Part shown: piece by piece, positions 11,949 through 24,300 of the stretch
How positions within the stretch are numbered: the stretch's first letter is position 1
How the letters are laid out: every line of letters starts with the position of its first letter
Assembly (NCBI GenBank): GCA_019915015.1
Contig: JAHBBC010000017.1
Coordinates: 434,001 to 498,000 of the forward strand
Reading direction: 5' to 3'
DNA: 64,000 bases
Source of the DNA: Auriscalpium vulgare
Taxonomy: Eukaryota; Basidiomycota; Agaricomycetes; Russulales; Auriscalpiaceae
The notes under the pieces: model-generated
Databases searched by the model: none
Told to the model about the DNA's origin: nothing
The model's input: only the letters and a program-made list of their open reading frames with translations
Made by a program: the position numbers and the translations under genes

Positions 11949-12375
11949 GGTCGCTATCGGTAACAGAGGGCACCTGGAGGCAACGCGCACTGATGTTTGG
12001 GATTGGATAACGCCATCTCGGCCTTCCGAAGGCTGATAATAGTCTGCGACATGGAACACATGGTGGTGGGAGTGAGAAAAACGCGGGCCGTGAATCAGAG
12101 CCGCAAAGAGATCACTGGCCCATACGGCGAACCTTGAATCTTTCGTTTCTATCCAGTGAGGTCTTCAAGTGCGGGTTATAGAGGAGGTGGAAGACGTCTA
12201 GAAGCGATGGTGGTTCGTCTCCGGAGTCCGTGCCACTAGTGAGACCGACACCGTTTTTTTGCGCCGGATCATAGACATCATCCGGCCACGTGCAACACGG
12301 AACCTGCTCGACCTCGCCCACCCTCGCCCACCGCGTCGCACAACGCACTCGTCTACTTTTTTGCTGCTCGCCGCG
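11949..12375. promoter_or_regulatory. divergent promoter region, carboxypeptidase / E2
   Basis: These 427 bp separate two start codons on opposite strands, so they must hold both promoters. A CACGTG E-box lies at 12287-12292, about 85 bp before the E2 start, and a T-run at 12254-12260. No TATA box is obvious. The regulatory role is inferred from position only. Confidence 0.45.
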
Positions 12376-14072
12376 ATGCTCTCGCGACCTGCTCGACGCC
12401 TGCTGGGCCGGCGCGCCCTCGCGCTCAGGCTCTTCCACAGTACACACCCCAGTGCGCGCAAGGTACTACAGCGCTTCAAGCTCGCTGACATCGGCGAGGG
12501 CATCACCGAGTGCGAGGTCATCAAGTGGTGAGCCCCCCTCCTCCTGCTGCTCTGGCATCTACGCTGACGAGGATGGTGCGCAGGACGGTGGCGGAGCGGG
12601 GCGCGGTGGGTGCGTTCGAGCCGCTGTGCGAGGTTCAGAGCGACAAGGCGAGCGTCGAGATCACTAGCCCGTACGACGGCACCATCGCGGAGATCCTCGT
12701 CAAGGAGGGCGAGGTCGCCAAGGTTGGCGCGGACCTGTGCGTCATCGAGGTCGACGAGGACGCCGCCGACGCGCCCGCGCACCAGGCATCAGCTCCCGAC
12801 CCCCACCCCGCCCCAGCCCCCGCTACCCCCACGCCCACGCCCGCGCCCGCGTCCTCGCCAGCGCCGGAGCGCAGACGACACCCCATGGACCCCGCCCAGC
12901 CCGCGACGCCCACGGCGGACGTAGACGTGCGCGCGCTGCCCGCGGTGCGGCACTTCGCACGCCAGAGCGGCGTGGACCTCGCGCTGCTCGCGCCGGGCAG
13001 CGGGAAGGGCGGCCGCGTCGAGAAGGCGGACGTCGAGCGGTACCTTGCCGGCGGGCAGGATTCTGCTGCTGGTGCTGATGAGAAGATGGGTGGGACGGAT
13101 GCGCGTGCTGTGGAGGAGGATGTGGTGGTTGAGCTGGGGAGGACGCGGTATGGGATGTGGAAGGCCATGACGAAGGTGCGTTATGTTTTCTTTCGTGGTT
13201 GGGTCTGCAATTGATGATCGTATCCTATGTGTAGAGCTTGGAGGTTCCGCATTTCGGGTGAGTACGCCGTGAATAGCTTGGTTGGCGATCATGCTGATGT
13301 GTTCTCCAGCTACTCGACATCGCTCGACTTGACATCCCTGCACTCACTCCTCCCTCTCCTCAATTCCCACATCCCTTCGCACTACCTCCCCCCAACCCCC
13401 GCTCCCCCATACCCACCAGCCGTGTCCCCATCTGCGCTCTACCCGCCCCCTCCCCCACCGACCGTGCCCGGCTCCGGACACTACACCAAGCTCACCTACC
13501 TCCCCATCCTCCTCAAAACGCTCTCCAAAGCTATGCTCGAATGGCCGCTCTTCCGCGCCTCCATCACCCCGTCCCCCACGCCGCCCGCGCCCAACGCAAA
13601 GCCCACGCTCACCATCCGCCCGCACGCCGACATCTGCATCGCGCTTTCCACGCCGACGGGGCTCTACACGCCCGTACTCAAGGCCGCAGACACGCACTCC
13701 GCGTACGCGCTCGCATCGCAGCTCAAGCACCTCGCGCACCTCGGGCGGCAGGTGCCCAGCGCGCTGACGCCCGCAGAGCTCCCGCGGCGCGGCGGTACAC
13801 TGACCGTGTCGAACGTCGGCGCGCTCGGCGCGGGCGAGGCAGCCATGCCCGTGCTCGTGCCCGGCGGCGGCGTCGCGATCGTCGCGCTCGGGCGCGCGCG
13901 CTGGGTGTGGGACGTCGACCGCGGGGACGGGAGCGGGGAGCGCAGGCTCAAGATGGGCGTGAGCTGGGCGGCGGATCATAGGGTCGTGGAGGGCGCGGAG
14001 CTGGCCGCGTTCGTCGAGACGTGGAGAGGGTATGTCGAACACCCGGAGAGGATGATAGCTGACGGTGTGTGA
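12376..14072 (+). CDS. dihydrolipoamide acyltransferase E2, branched-chain 2-oxoacid dehydrogenase type
   Basis: E2 transfers the acyl group from lipoamide to CoA in the mitochondrial branched-chain 2-oxoacid dehydrogenase complex. Exons 12376-12527, 12584-13175, 13235-13257 (23 nt) and 13310-14072 join in frame into 1530 nt (509 aa). Visible in order: an Arg-rich, acid-free presequence (MLSRPARRLLGRRALALRLF); a lipoyl domain (FKLADIGEGITECEVIKW, with lipoyl-Lys in EVQSDKASVEIT); a Pro/Ala linker; a peripheral subunit-binding domain (PAVRHFARQSGVDLALL, GRVEKADVERYL); and the catalytic domain (SLEVPHFGYSTSLDLT, LTVSNVGALG, ADHRVVEGAELAAF). The branched-chain assignment rests on the IGEGI start and VPHFGYS. 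The usual HxxxDG motif reads HRVVEG, a conservative Asp-to-Glu change. The gene appears functional. Confidence 0.9.
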
Positions 14073-14240
14073 GAATGATGGACATAGTATTGTACGCTGA
14101 AGTGTAATACAACCAAAGGTGAATTGACGTGAAGGTGGGCAAGTGAAGAATGACCTACAGGCGAGCATGAGGATCCGCGCGTGGGACCACCACGCCGCAG
14201 CGGCCGCAGCGCGACAGAGGCAGCGCAGGCGGACGCATGC

Positions 14241-14439
14241 CTAGGTGTCGAAGGCGCCGTGACACCGAATGTAGAGGAGCTGGAGAGGACAGGCTCTGGA
14301 ACCGAACGCATCTCGCACAGGTGTAGGATAGGAATCCTATCCTATCCTATCCTAGGTGTCGAAGTCGCCGTGACACTAACTGTAGAGGAAGCTAGAGAGG
14401 ACAGGCTCTGGAACCGAACACATCTCGCACAGGTGTAGG
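14241..14439. repeat. 88-bp direct repeat around a CCTAT microsatellite
   Basis: Units at 14241-14328 and 14352-14439 both start CTAGGTGTCGAAG and end CGCACAGGTGTAGG, with a handful of differences. About 23 bp of (CCTAT)n separates them. Confidence 0.85.
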
Positions 14440-16134
14440 GATTGTGCCCATGCACGCAAAGGTGACTGCGCATCTCTACTACGCGCGCATGCATTCTACT
14501 GACCTCAGAGCCTTACCGTTGTATGCTCCGAGCTAGAGACAAGCCTTCGAGCCATGTCCGTAAACGTCGTAGACTCATGGCGGGACATATGGGCATGAGA
14601 TCCCTGGCTGAGGTGATCACTGCTAGCTATGACAATAGCACACTTCGTCCACAAGGGAGCTGGAGAGTTCCCGGGGCGCCAAACAACGCGACACTTTGCT
14701 CCGACCGCGACCCCCATCACCTCCCCGTGCACCCGCCATTTCATGCCGCGCAGGACACAACACGTCGTCCACGACGACGACTCGCAGAAGGAGAACTCTC
14801 CTGCCACCGCGCGCCTGAAGCCCGCATGCGCGACGTCGTGCGGAGAGGGTTGATTCCGTCGATGCCCCGGGCAGAGCTCGATGGGCGTGGTGCGCGTAGA
14901 TATGGAGCAGTGGTTCGTCCGAAGAGTACGGTTTTCCCAGCCGTCATGTTCATACTCGCCGGTGTGTATTTGCCACTATTTCGCAATGCCGATGTCTATG
15001 TGCAGATATCCCAGCTGCGGGGGTGTAAATTGACTATGCTCAGATGATCCCTGGGCGCAAAATCTGTGAGACCAGCTCGAGTCCAGCACTGAGCGCAGTG
15101 CGCCAGTGCAGTCTCCGTAGCTGACTTTTGACAGTGACACTACTCGATCTGTAGGAGATGTCCTCTTCTACATGTCGTCCGTGAATCTGCCAGCTGACTT
15201 ATTACATCATGATGCCGAGTGGCGACACCGCTCTCTAATATCTATCCACTGAGCGACTCAACTAGCGCATCAGGGCCATGATTGCAGGATCGCGTGTAGA
15301 CTCTAGAGACCGAGGGAGTTATTTTGGTGCGGAGGTGAGCTTTCGCCTCCTCCGAGTCAGAGCTCGACTCTGACTTCTTGCGGCATACTTTGCCTGACCG
15401 TTACCTTGCCAGCCACCGACTCTTGAACCCACATTTTCTGGCTGCCCCCGAATTTGTTTTTGTCTTGGCTTGTTCCTCAGGGCTCGCTTCAACGATACAC
15501 ATATCGTCTCCAGTATCGTGTCCCTCTTATCCTGGGCGTCCATGCACTGTCGCCCATAGCAGATGTTACCGGGGTGCTGGTACTCCAAAAGAATCTGTCC
15601 CATCTCAGACGCTGCGCGGGATTTGGGCCAGTCCTGGTGCGGCGCTGCGCTGCGTAATTCAATTCCTGGCCAGCGCATCATTCCTGGTACGAACATGCGG
15701 CACCGATCAAATCCTTTGCATAGCTTTATTGCCAGCCGATGGGGAATCTGGTCTTCTGACGCAGCTCGTGCCTTTGGGTGACCCATTTCTCCATATGGTG
15801 GCGCGTACTCCGCCGGATTTTGTCTCATCTGGGTAGCCGCAGAACTGGTGGTGTACTTGGTGGTCTCTAGGCGGTCTCTAGGCTCTCGCCGGCGGTCAAT
15901 GTAACATTCTCGCGGACAGATATGTTGGCGAGCGGAGAGACCTACAGATGGTTAGGGGACGATTCCATGCGATCAACGAGCCTACCTGCCAATACCGAAT
16001 CTATGGCGTAATAGATGAACAGAGCGCCCAAACGCATGGCACTGCAGGCGCCTTGACGGGATGTCAGTCGGGTAATTTGCCTTGATTTCCCCCCCATCTC
16101 TCAACCTCCACTTCTTCATTGCTGGCAAGGCATT
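14440..16134. other. no confident gene; one unrecognised minus-strand ORF
   Basis: The only ORF of note is 15319-15828 on the minus strand (169 aa, from MRQNPAEYAPPYGEMGHPK). It stays open upstream to about 15900 and downstream to a basic Arg-rich end. It resembles no family I know. Its composition is not obviously non-coding, and it could be an exon of a small gene or a gag-like scrap. The rest shows only short overlapping ORFs. Confidence 0.25.
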
Positions 16135-16936
16135 ATGTCCCCAATCCCGGTCGTCGAAGTTGTCACGTTCCGTGTGAACGACAAGTTTAAATCGGACCCG
16201 GCACTCTTCAAGGCATGCCGCGACTATGCCGAGAGACATCGGTGCGTGGCAAATGACTCATGCACATTGACCGAACTGCTGTACTGAGGACGCGCCAGAG
16301 GCAAGGGTCTGGATGGACAATATTGGGGGCAGATGTTCGACAAGCCGTTTACGCTCCTTTGGTTCCTTTGTGAGCAAGTCGTCATTGTCCTCTCCGGTCT
16401 CGCTCACTGCCTCGCCGGCGGACACAGTGTGGGACTCCCGCGAAGCCCACGGTGTGCTCGAGGCCGAACCCACATACCCATCCTTCGTCGCGCAGATTCA
16501 AGAACTCTCTGATGGTCCCATCAACGTTATGCACGTCCACGTTGTCGACAACCACCCTCCCACCGCCATTTTTGACGCGCCGATGACCAATGTCAGCATC
16601 TATCTGACATCCGATGAAGTGCGGGAGGATACAGAGAGGAAGGTGACGGCATTTTGCGAAGGTATGCGGGCGATCATTCGTCCCGAGGGCTTGTACGGCT
16701 GCGCATGGGGTCCGTCGCTGGAGTCGAGGAACCGGGGCTTCTACATAGCTGGCTGGAGGTCGCTTGAGGCGCGTGCTCTGAAAATATCTGCTAGCATGCG
16801 TCTGTTGCTGATGACCTAGGAACAGGACCACGTTAAGCTCGAGCTTGGAGAGATCTATGCAGAACTTGCAGAGTCTATGATAGGCGAGCTGCAGGACCTT
16901 CAGATGATGCGCGTCCACCTAGAGAGGCATACCTGA
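16135..16936 (+). CDS. ABM-like (dimeric alpha-beta barrel) hypothetical protein
   Basis: Exons 16135-16241, 16299-16369, 16428-16768 and 16826-16936 give 630 nt (209 aa). The start MSPIPVVEVVTFRVNDKF matches a basidiomycete family related to antibiotic-biosynthesis monooxygenase (ABM) domains. Two tandem half-domains are visible: the first ends in LLWDSREAHGVL; the second runs from NVSIYLTSDE to GFYIAGWRSLEDHVKLE. Such domains bind small aromatic or polyketide-like ligands or act as cofactor-free oxygenases; the substrate here is unknown. Introns 1 and 2 are ordinary GT-AG. Intron 3 needs a GC-AG donor after CTTGAG (16768), because no GT donor restores the frame, and its acceptor could be at 16819 or 16825. 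No signal peptide is present. Confidence 0.7.
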
Positions 16937-19179
16937 AATTAGACGTCACGGTGTAGTAGATCGGCCGTTTGTATATACTATTGTAAGTGCTCTGTGATTA
17001 TATTTAGATGGCATGCTGTTGCTGACGAACGGTGCAACCTGCAGGAACATTGGCTCGGTTACTGTATGATCGCGCGGTCGTACGACCCCCCTTCAAACCT
17101 CTGTGTACCGTAGTCTAGCTCATGCCGTCCACCGTCCGCGCAGAGAAACAATGTATTGCCCTGGTTCATTTAAGAGTATCGGTGCCAAGCTGTACCTGAA
17201 AAATCACGACCAGCGAATCGCGAGCGCTTCAAACTATGGCGCAGTGCAACCCCCGCGCCTACATCCTCCCATACGCCGCGATCTCATCTAACCGTGGCAT
17301 ACGTGCCGCACGCCGGCAGTCGCAGCCTCGCCCAAGTCGAGAGACGAGCGCATCGACGCGGCGCAGGTTGAGGCAGGTGTATGCGCATGGAGATGCCGGT
17401 GGACGGACGAGAATGCAGGAGTGTCTTCAGTGTCCAGTTGTGCGTGGCGATTGCGTGCGGACTATACATCTGATAGGTGGATTCTGGCGCGACAACCCCC
17501 CACCTGTCGGGTGGCGGCACGGCCTGCAGCGAGGCACGTTGATAGTACCCGCCATCGAAGTCCATCCAACGCCTCGGTGCGTGCACGGCGAGCTTGGCAT
17601 AGGGCATTGTCCGCGGACGGTGCAGCCGAAGCTGGGAGACGAGAGGTTGGGCGGCGCGCATATATGTTCAGCTGACTGGCAGGTGAAGCGCTGGAGAGTC
17701 GGGGCGGTGTCCCCGGGGAAGCTGCAGGCAGCGGTGCGTCCCGTATTGAAGGCGTGGCGCACAGCTTGTTGCTGTTGCGATAATCTTGACTCTTGACGCA
17801 CATGAGCAAGGCTAACCTGCGTCAAGTCCAAAGACGCGGTCAGCCGAGAGATAGCGAAATAAGAAGGAACTCGTACCATCGACGAGCAGCTTGGATTGGA
17901 TGAGCGCCGCCGTGCTCGAATCTCAGCCGCGCCGCATCTTTCACCGTCGCACGCATGCCGAGAACGTTGAGCAGGTTCGCCGGAGTGCAGCAGTGCTATA
18001 CGCTCGGCCTGCATGATGCTCGAGATCGAATAGCCGTTGCCCGCCCTCTGCGTCGTTAGAAAGTCAGCGAGCGGCAGATTATGTGAAAGGTGGCGCACGT
18101 ACAGGGGAAACAGAGATGGCGCTCTATCGGCCCGCAGTTACACGGAATGAGGATGGACAGGTACTGCAGGACACACATCAGCATCTCTCTCGGCGCGTGA
18201 ATGGCAACAGGAGAAGACGTACGGGCTAGCTGGCTCGGCCAGAACATGGGGCGCGAGCGGGTCGCGCCACTAGGTGCGAAGCGCGCGGGCGGGGTGCATG
18301 CGTGGCGGGCGTGGGTTGAGGAAGACGACGACGCGGTGGAGATGCCTTCAAATGAAGTCAGCGGGCGTAGTCCATCGGATCCTGCCTCCTCGCGCACGAA
18401 GACAGATTCGTGAGATTGTACATACCAGAGATTTTCGTCTATCGGCATGCACGTTCCAGAGACACGCCACACGGACAAGGAGAAACAGCTCTTTGTGTTT
18501 TTTGTGTTGGAGAGACAGGTATCCGTCTGGCTTGGGGGGACTGGTCGTGTCTGATAGAGCACCTGCTGCGACATATGACTGAGTATGCACCTCGGGTGAA
18601 TGAGCGACTCATAGAGCGCCATCTACAGATAACGGTCAAGTAAGTGGACAGATCTCATGGGATGTCACATACCAAAAGCGTTGCGCATACGCGCTGGTAC
18701 GCAACGACGGGCTCCACCGGCAGTCGAGCAGGACGATTGAACCGTTTCGCCGGCCAACTCGGCCATCGGGCGCTCCACTTGCTTTGTGACGGTGCAGAAT
18801 GGCGACGAGAGGGAGGGAAGCAAAGCAAATGCAATCATAGATATGCGACCAACTCTTCGAAGATAAGACCGTCTGTTAACGGGCTTTGACAGCAGAAGGA
18901 GAGGCTTGTCGGACTGCATGTCATAGTTGAGGGCATGCTACACAGAACCCTTAATACGCCGTCGCATCTGACCAAAGCATGGAAAACTCACAAAGCAGCC
19001 AAAGCGTCGAGGTCGTGCCCGCAATCGTAGGGGTCTGCCGCATCGTCGGCGCTGCACCACTTGAGAGCTAAATTACTTTCGGGCATGGATTGGATAGCAG
19101 CGTCGACAGGGGATTCCGGTGAGGTGGCACCGTTCTTCGATCCCAATGGCTTGCCAGGTGCCAGGCGCGGCACCGACAT
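16937..19179 (-). other. unresolved intron-rich minus-strand gene or relic
   Basis: No complete gene could be built, but splice-like signals are dense on the minus strand. One exon-like ORF starts at 19179 (MSVPRLAPGKPLGSKNG) and reads to a GTGAGT donor near 18990, followed by a plausible acceptor near 18934. Other candidates are an open stretch at 18590-18348 (DGYLSLQHKKHKELFLL) and GTACGT donors near 18222 and 18083. A further open stretch lies near 17995-17880 (NVLGMRATVKDAARLRF), and the last is 17809-17462. Joining them hits stops in every combination tried. It may be a real gene I mis-split, or a decayed one. No domain was recognised. Confidence 0.25.
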
Positions 19180-19229
19180 GGAGTGCCGTCTGCGGTTGGG
19201 GGTCTCCTGTGGGCGGGCTAAGCAGTACT

Positions 19230-21099
19230 ACTTCAGTTGCGTCCCGGACCGGGCGGGGCTCGTATGTGCAGCCCGCCCGGTCATGGCGCGGATCCCGCCC
19301 GTACCGCGCGGACTCAGCGCGCCCAGCGATGCTGGAGCAGCTGGAGCCCGTGCGCAGCAAGCGAGACCGCCAGGACCGGGCGGATACCGCCCGGTCTGTG
19401 CGCCGCTCGGGAGCCCCGCAACCATCGCCGCCCGCCGCCGTCGGTGCGCCTGGTCTGTGCGGGCCCGCCTCGTCCACGCGCGTGCCCCTTGCCGCCCTCA
19501 CCGCGCGCCCCTCGCCGCCTGCACTGCGCGCCCCTTGTCGCCCTCGCTGCGCGCCCCTGCTCGTCGCCCGCACCGCGCGCCCCCGCTCGTCGCCCGCACC
19601 GCGCGCCCCTGCTCGTCCGAGTCGCCCTCGCTGCGCGCCCCTGCTCGTCGCCCGCACCGCCCGCCCCTGCTCGTGAGTCGTCACCCGCACCGCCCGCCCC
19701 TGCTCGTCGCCCTCGCTGCGCGCCTCGCGCTGCGACGTTGTTGCCCTTGCCGCACGCCCCTCGTCGCCGTCGTCATGCGCCCCTGCTCCTCGCCTGCGTC
19801 GCGTCGCCTGCTGCATGAGCAGCGTCCTGGCTGCACGTCCATGTGCGCTGCCCTCGCTGCGCACCATGCGCGTTGCCCTCGCTGTAAGCTCACGCGCGGC
19901 GTCCTTGCTGCGTGTCGTCCTCGCTGTGTGTTAGCCTAGCTGCGCGTCGTTCTCGTCGTCCTCGCCGCGCGCCCCTGCATGTCGTCCTCGCTGCGCAGCC
20001 AGGAGGCACCTGGTGTGGCGCCATACAAGACTGCGCAAGCCGGTCTTGCAGTTGTCGGGGGCCGGACGGCCGGGCGTGCGGGCAGCGGAAGGCGAGTGAA
20101 GCAGTGATTCTGAAAGGCGTCAGCGACGAGCGTCCCAAGGCAGATTCCCACGAGTGCAATCAACAGAACCACGTGACCGCGGGACTCTCCGGCAGGTAAT
20201 GCAGCGAAGCGCACTTTCTTCCCACTACCACCTGTCCCTCCTGCCTACCTCCTGCCCCCAACCCCCATACCTTCCCCACGCACCCTCAACTGCGTGGCAA
20301 GTCGCCGATGACAAGGACCGCCAGGGCACGCGACAAGACCACAATGGACGCACGACGAAGACGACTGCCAGGTGTGTGCGAAGAGGGCGGCGACGAGGGG
20401 CGTAGCCGGCAATTTGAGGAGCAGGCGCGCGCGGCGAGGACGGCGAAGATGACACGCAGCAAAAACGACGGGCATGGGCGCGCGCAGCGAGGGCAACGCG
20501 TATGGGCACACAGCGAGCACGGGGAGCGGGGGTGTGCAGGCAGGGCCGCGCAGCGATGGCGAGGAGGAGGGCCAGGCATAGAGGGCGACGCGCAACAAGT
20601 GCGACGAACAGATCGCGCGCGCGTGGACAAGGCGGACCCGCACAGGGCAGGCGAGGCGCCGGCAGCGCCGGCATGGCGGTGGTAGTAGGGTGCCCGAGCG
20701 ACGCGCAGACCGGGGGCACACGGCGGCGAACAGGTGTGCAACGAGCGCGCATGGAAGGCGACGAGCAGGGGCGCGCGGTGTGGGCGACGAGGGGCATACG
20801 GTGCGGGCGACGAGGGGCGTAAGGTGCGGGCGACGAGGGGCGCGCGGTGAGGGCGACGAGGGGCATGCGCGTGGACGAGGCGGGCCCGCACAGACCAGGC
20901 GCACCGACGGCGATGGTTGCGGGGTTCCCGAGCGGCGCACAGGCATCCGCCCGGTCCTGGCGGTCTCCCTCGCTGCGCACGGGCTCCAGCTGCTCCAGCA
21001 TTGCTGGGCGCGCTGAGCCCGCGCGGTACGGGCGGGATCCCGCCAGGACCGGTCGGGCTGCACATACCAGCCCCGACCGGTCTGGCACGCTACTGAAGT
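19230..21099. repeat. GC-rich inverted repeat with degenerate short tandem repeats
   Basis: The left arm (about 19230-19560) and the reverse complement of the right arm (about 20770-21099) share long matches, including ACTTCAGT at the outer edge, GCTGGAGCAGCTGGAGCCCG, CGCAACCATCGCC and GGTGCGCCTGGTCTGTGCG. Inward from these arms both sides dissolve into degenerate repeats of CGCGCCCCTCGTCGCCC type (left 19484-19990, right about 20500-20870, complementary strand). The long ORFs read here on both strands are Ala/Arg/Pro-rich artefacts of this composition. No transposase or terminal motif is visible. The structure ends about 230 bp before the NLR gene start. Confidence 0.8.
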
Positions 21100-21329
21100 C
21101 CCTCCTAAGCAATGGCGTGAGACGGTTGGGGGTGGCGATACATGTTTGGCCACGTGGCTCATCTGGCGCGCTATCGGATTCGATGGCCATTGGCGTTCGC
21201 AACTTGTCCTCTCCCGCCACATCTAGTCTTGGAAAATGCTACCGAAGTCCCTCCTGTCCAAAGTTCGGAAGCCCGTCAGGCTGCGCAGCCAAATTGTTTC
21301 ATCAGAGGGTGAGACACCAGCAGTCGAGA

Positions 21330-24300
21330 ATGTCCCGGAAGGCTCATATCAGAACAGATCAGCATGTCATCAATAGCAAGATGTCTCCAGTTGGCAGCCC
21401 CAGACAAGCTCGCGGGGACTATGCATTGTCCACGCATCTTGCTGTATTGAAGGAGATCGGAGAGATCGCGGCAAATGTGCCATATATCAAGGGTGTAGCG
21501 GGGGTTCTTATAAGGATTGCTGAGATAAGGGAGGTGAGTAACTTTGAGTCTCATCAACAAGAATTATACATCTCACGCAGGGATACACAGCGATCTGTCA
21601 TATATGATGACAGCTGTGATGAAATAATGGAAGACCTTGCTAGAGCTGCTGAAATGGTGGCTCACACATTTCAGTGGTGTACCCCAGGCACAGATGCAAG
21701 CCCCCTTGAAGCAAACATAATGCCTACTGATCTAATTGATCTTCTTCTGTCCCTTGAACAGTGAGTGCCCTGTGTTGCTATCAGCTGGAACAAGATGGGC
21801 AGCTCCTTTTGCATCTTAGGGAGCTGAAAAAGATCAAGACACATATGATGCAGTTGCAGTCTTATAATCACTCCAGAATGACCAGAATTCGAATGATTCT
21901 GTCTCACTCAGACATGCTGAGACAAACACAGAGTTGCAGTAGGATTCTCAAGGAAATTCTTGAAGCTACAAAAGTGAAATCTTTCCCAATGGTTTGTATC
22001 ATATCATTCTAACAGTCTCTTCAGTCTGCTATGATTATGCATATTGGCTTTCATTCTGGACTCAAACCAGCATCAAGTCAAGTAAGTGGTTTAATATGAG
22101 TTGCTATCTTTACTAAAAGTAGGCCTGTGTAGATCAATCAACTAGGCTTGAGGTAAAACATCACATATAATCTCCAACCTATATATGCTAATACCACTAT
22201 GCTAGACCAAATATGTCACTTCCACCATTGCCCCAGGGCTTCTGTGGGAGATCCTGTGAAGTCGAAAAGATTGTATCCATCATCACTTCATCGTCACAAC
22301 CAGCGAATATAACAATACTAGGGCCTGGTGGAATAGGCAAAACTGCAGTATCTCTGGGTGTTCTGCATCATGCAGATATTACCAAGAAATTTCAAGAAAA
22401 AATCTATTTTGTATCCTGTGATTCCTGTGCTACAGTTAATTTGCTGCTGGCAAAATTGGCTCAAATATTGGATATTGTATGTGAAAATGAACAATTACTG
22501 GAATCACACATATTTTCTTACCTAAATGAGTGCTCTGATTGTCTGGTCACCTTGGACAACTTTGAAACACTCTGGGAACAGGATTCATTGCAAAGAAATA
22601 TAGCAGAGTCCTTCTTAAAAAGGATGGTACAGGTGCCTGGTATAACTCTACTGGTGACTATGAGAGGAACAGAAAGACCTTCTTGCATACAATGGACTGA
22701 GCCAGTAATGCCACCTCTTGAGCCAGTCAGCCTTCAAATGTCAATACAACTTTTTAAAGCTATCTCTGGAAAATGGGACAGATATGCTGATCAATTATTG
22801 AGGGCTATAGATGGCCTACCATTGGCAGTGACACTGATAGCTTATCTTGCTCAAACTACAAGTTGTCATGAATTGTGGTGTCTCTGGAAAAAGAACCAAA
22901 CTAGTTCACTTGAACGTACTAGAACACACCGTCTTACAAGTGTAGATGTCTCTATCCAACTATCAATCAGTGGCAAAAACATGAGCAAATCACCAGACTC
23001 TCTAAGACTACTAAGCATAATATGCATGTTGCCTAAGGGTCTCAACATGTCTAAGAATATAGATCTTCAAAAGTACTTTTCTGATATGATAGATTTTGAG
23101 AGTTTGACTATACCGCTAAAGACCAGCGGAGTAGTTTATTCAACACCTCAAAACTTTTTGAGTGTTCATTCATTGATACGTTTTTACTGTCAGAGTTACC
23201 ATCCATGTTCACAAGCAGACAAGGTGGCATTGGCTGAATACTACATAGAATTGATGACAACAAGTCATCTTGGGCAGGACAGAATTTTCAATAATCAACT
23301 TTCTGAATTGGAAAACATCTATGTCTTATTCAGTGATGTACTTAAAGGGAAACCTTGGCCTTCTTTGATAAATGCTGCACTAGACTTTTCCTATTTTGCC
23401 TGTTGTGTAGGCTCATTCTCAGATCAACTGTTGGTTTTGATTGAGGAGCATGACAAGAGTCTTTCACATAAGGAGCATATCAAACTGTATACAATATGGG
23501 GCAGATGTTGCAGTCGCACAGATCAGTTTGTGCTGGGTGAAAGGATGTTTGCCAAGGCAAAAGACTTGGCTAAATGTTACAATGACCCTAGTGCTATAGG
23601 ATATGCACTAGTAGGGCTTGCCGACATCAAAAGAAGTAAACAAGACTGGAAAGGTGCAATTGAGATGTATCATGAGGCACTTGGCATGCACAAGCTTGCT
23701 GATGATCGGGTTGGTGAAGCCAGTGTATATTTTTATATGGGGCAAGTTCATTATCAAGAAGATGATAACTTCCAAAAGGCCAAGCAATATTGCTACAGAG
23801 CATTGAACATGTATCAGAGTATGTCTGACAGTAAAGGCCAGAGCTCTGCATGGAAGGCACTTGGTGATATATATTTTACTGAGAATACAACTAATAAAGC
23901 TTACAAATGCTTTCAGGAAGCATTGACATTGGGCAGACAAAATCATGATCTATTATTACAAGGAAGGGCTTTGGAGAGTATTGGAAAGATTCAATCCTCC
24001 CAGGAGCAATTTTCTGAGGCAGAGGATAATTTGCAGATAGCATTGAGGATTCAGATTAGAATACAAGACAGCATTGGACAAGGGACTACACTTGATACAT
24101 TGGGGAGAATATATCTAGAGCAAAACAGACTTAAAGATGCAAAAGATTATCTTGAAAGAGCATTGCAGTGTTATAAGCTTACAGATGACATAACAAGCCA
24201 AGCATATTCCATCCTATCATTAGCAACTGTTGCAGCCCGCCAAGGAGACCACAGTAGTGCCATTGCCCTATGTATACAGGCATATGATATACATGGGAGT

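Noticed and set aside
15319..15828. Small mitochondrial complex I (B18-like) subunit
   Set aside because: The cysteine spacing and conserved residues do not fit; left as an unrecognised ORF.
17284..18098. Wax synthase/MBOAT-like gene, suggested by an RGVGW string
   Set aside because: The string is isolated, the frame around it is not convincing, and the expected His-containing motif is missing.
19073..21016. Long ORFs on both strands (up to about 330 aa)
   Set aside because: They are Ala/Arg/Pro/Ser-rich, occur in several frames at once, and follow from the GC-rich repeat; no domain or splice logic.
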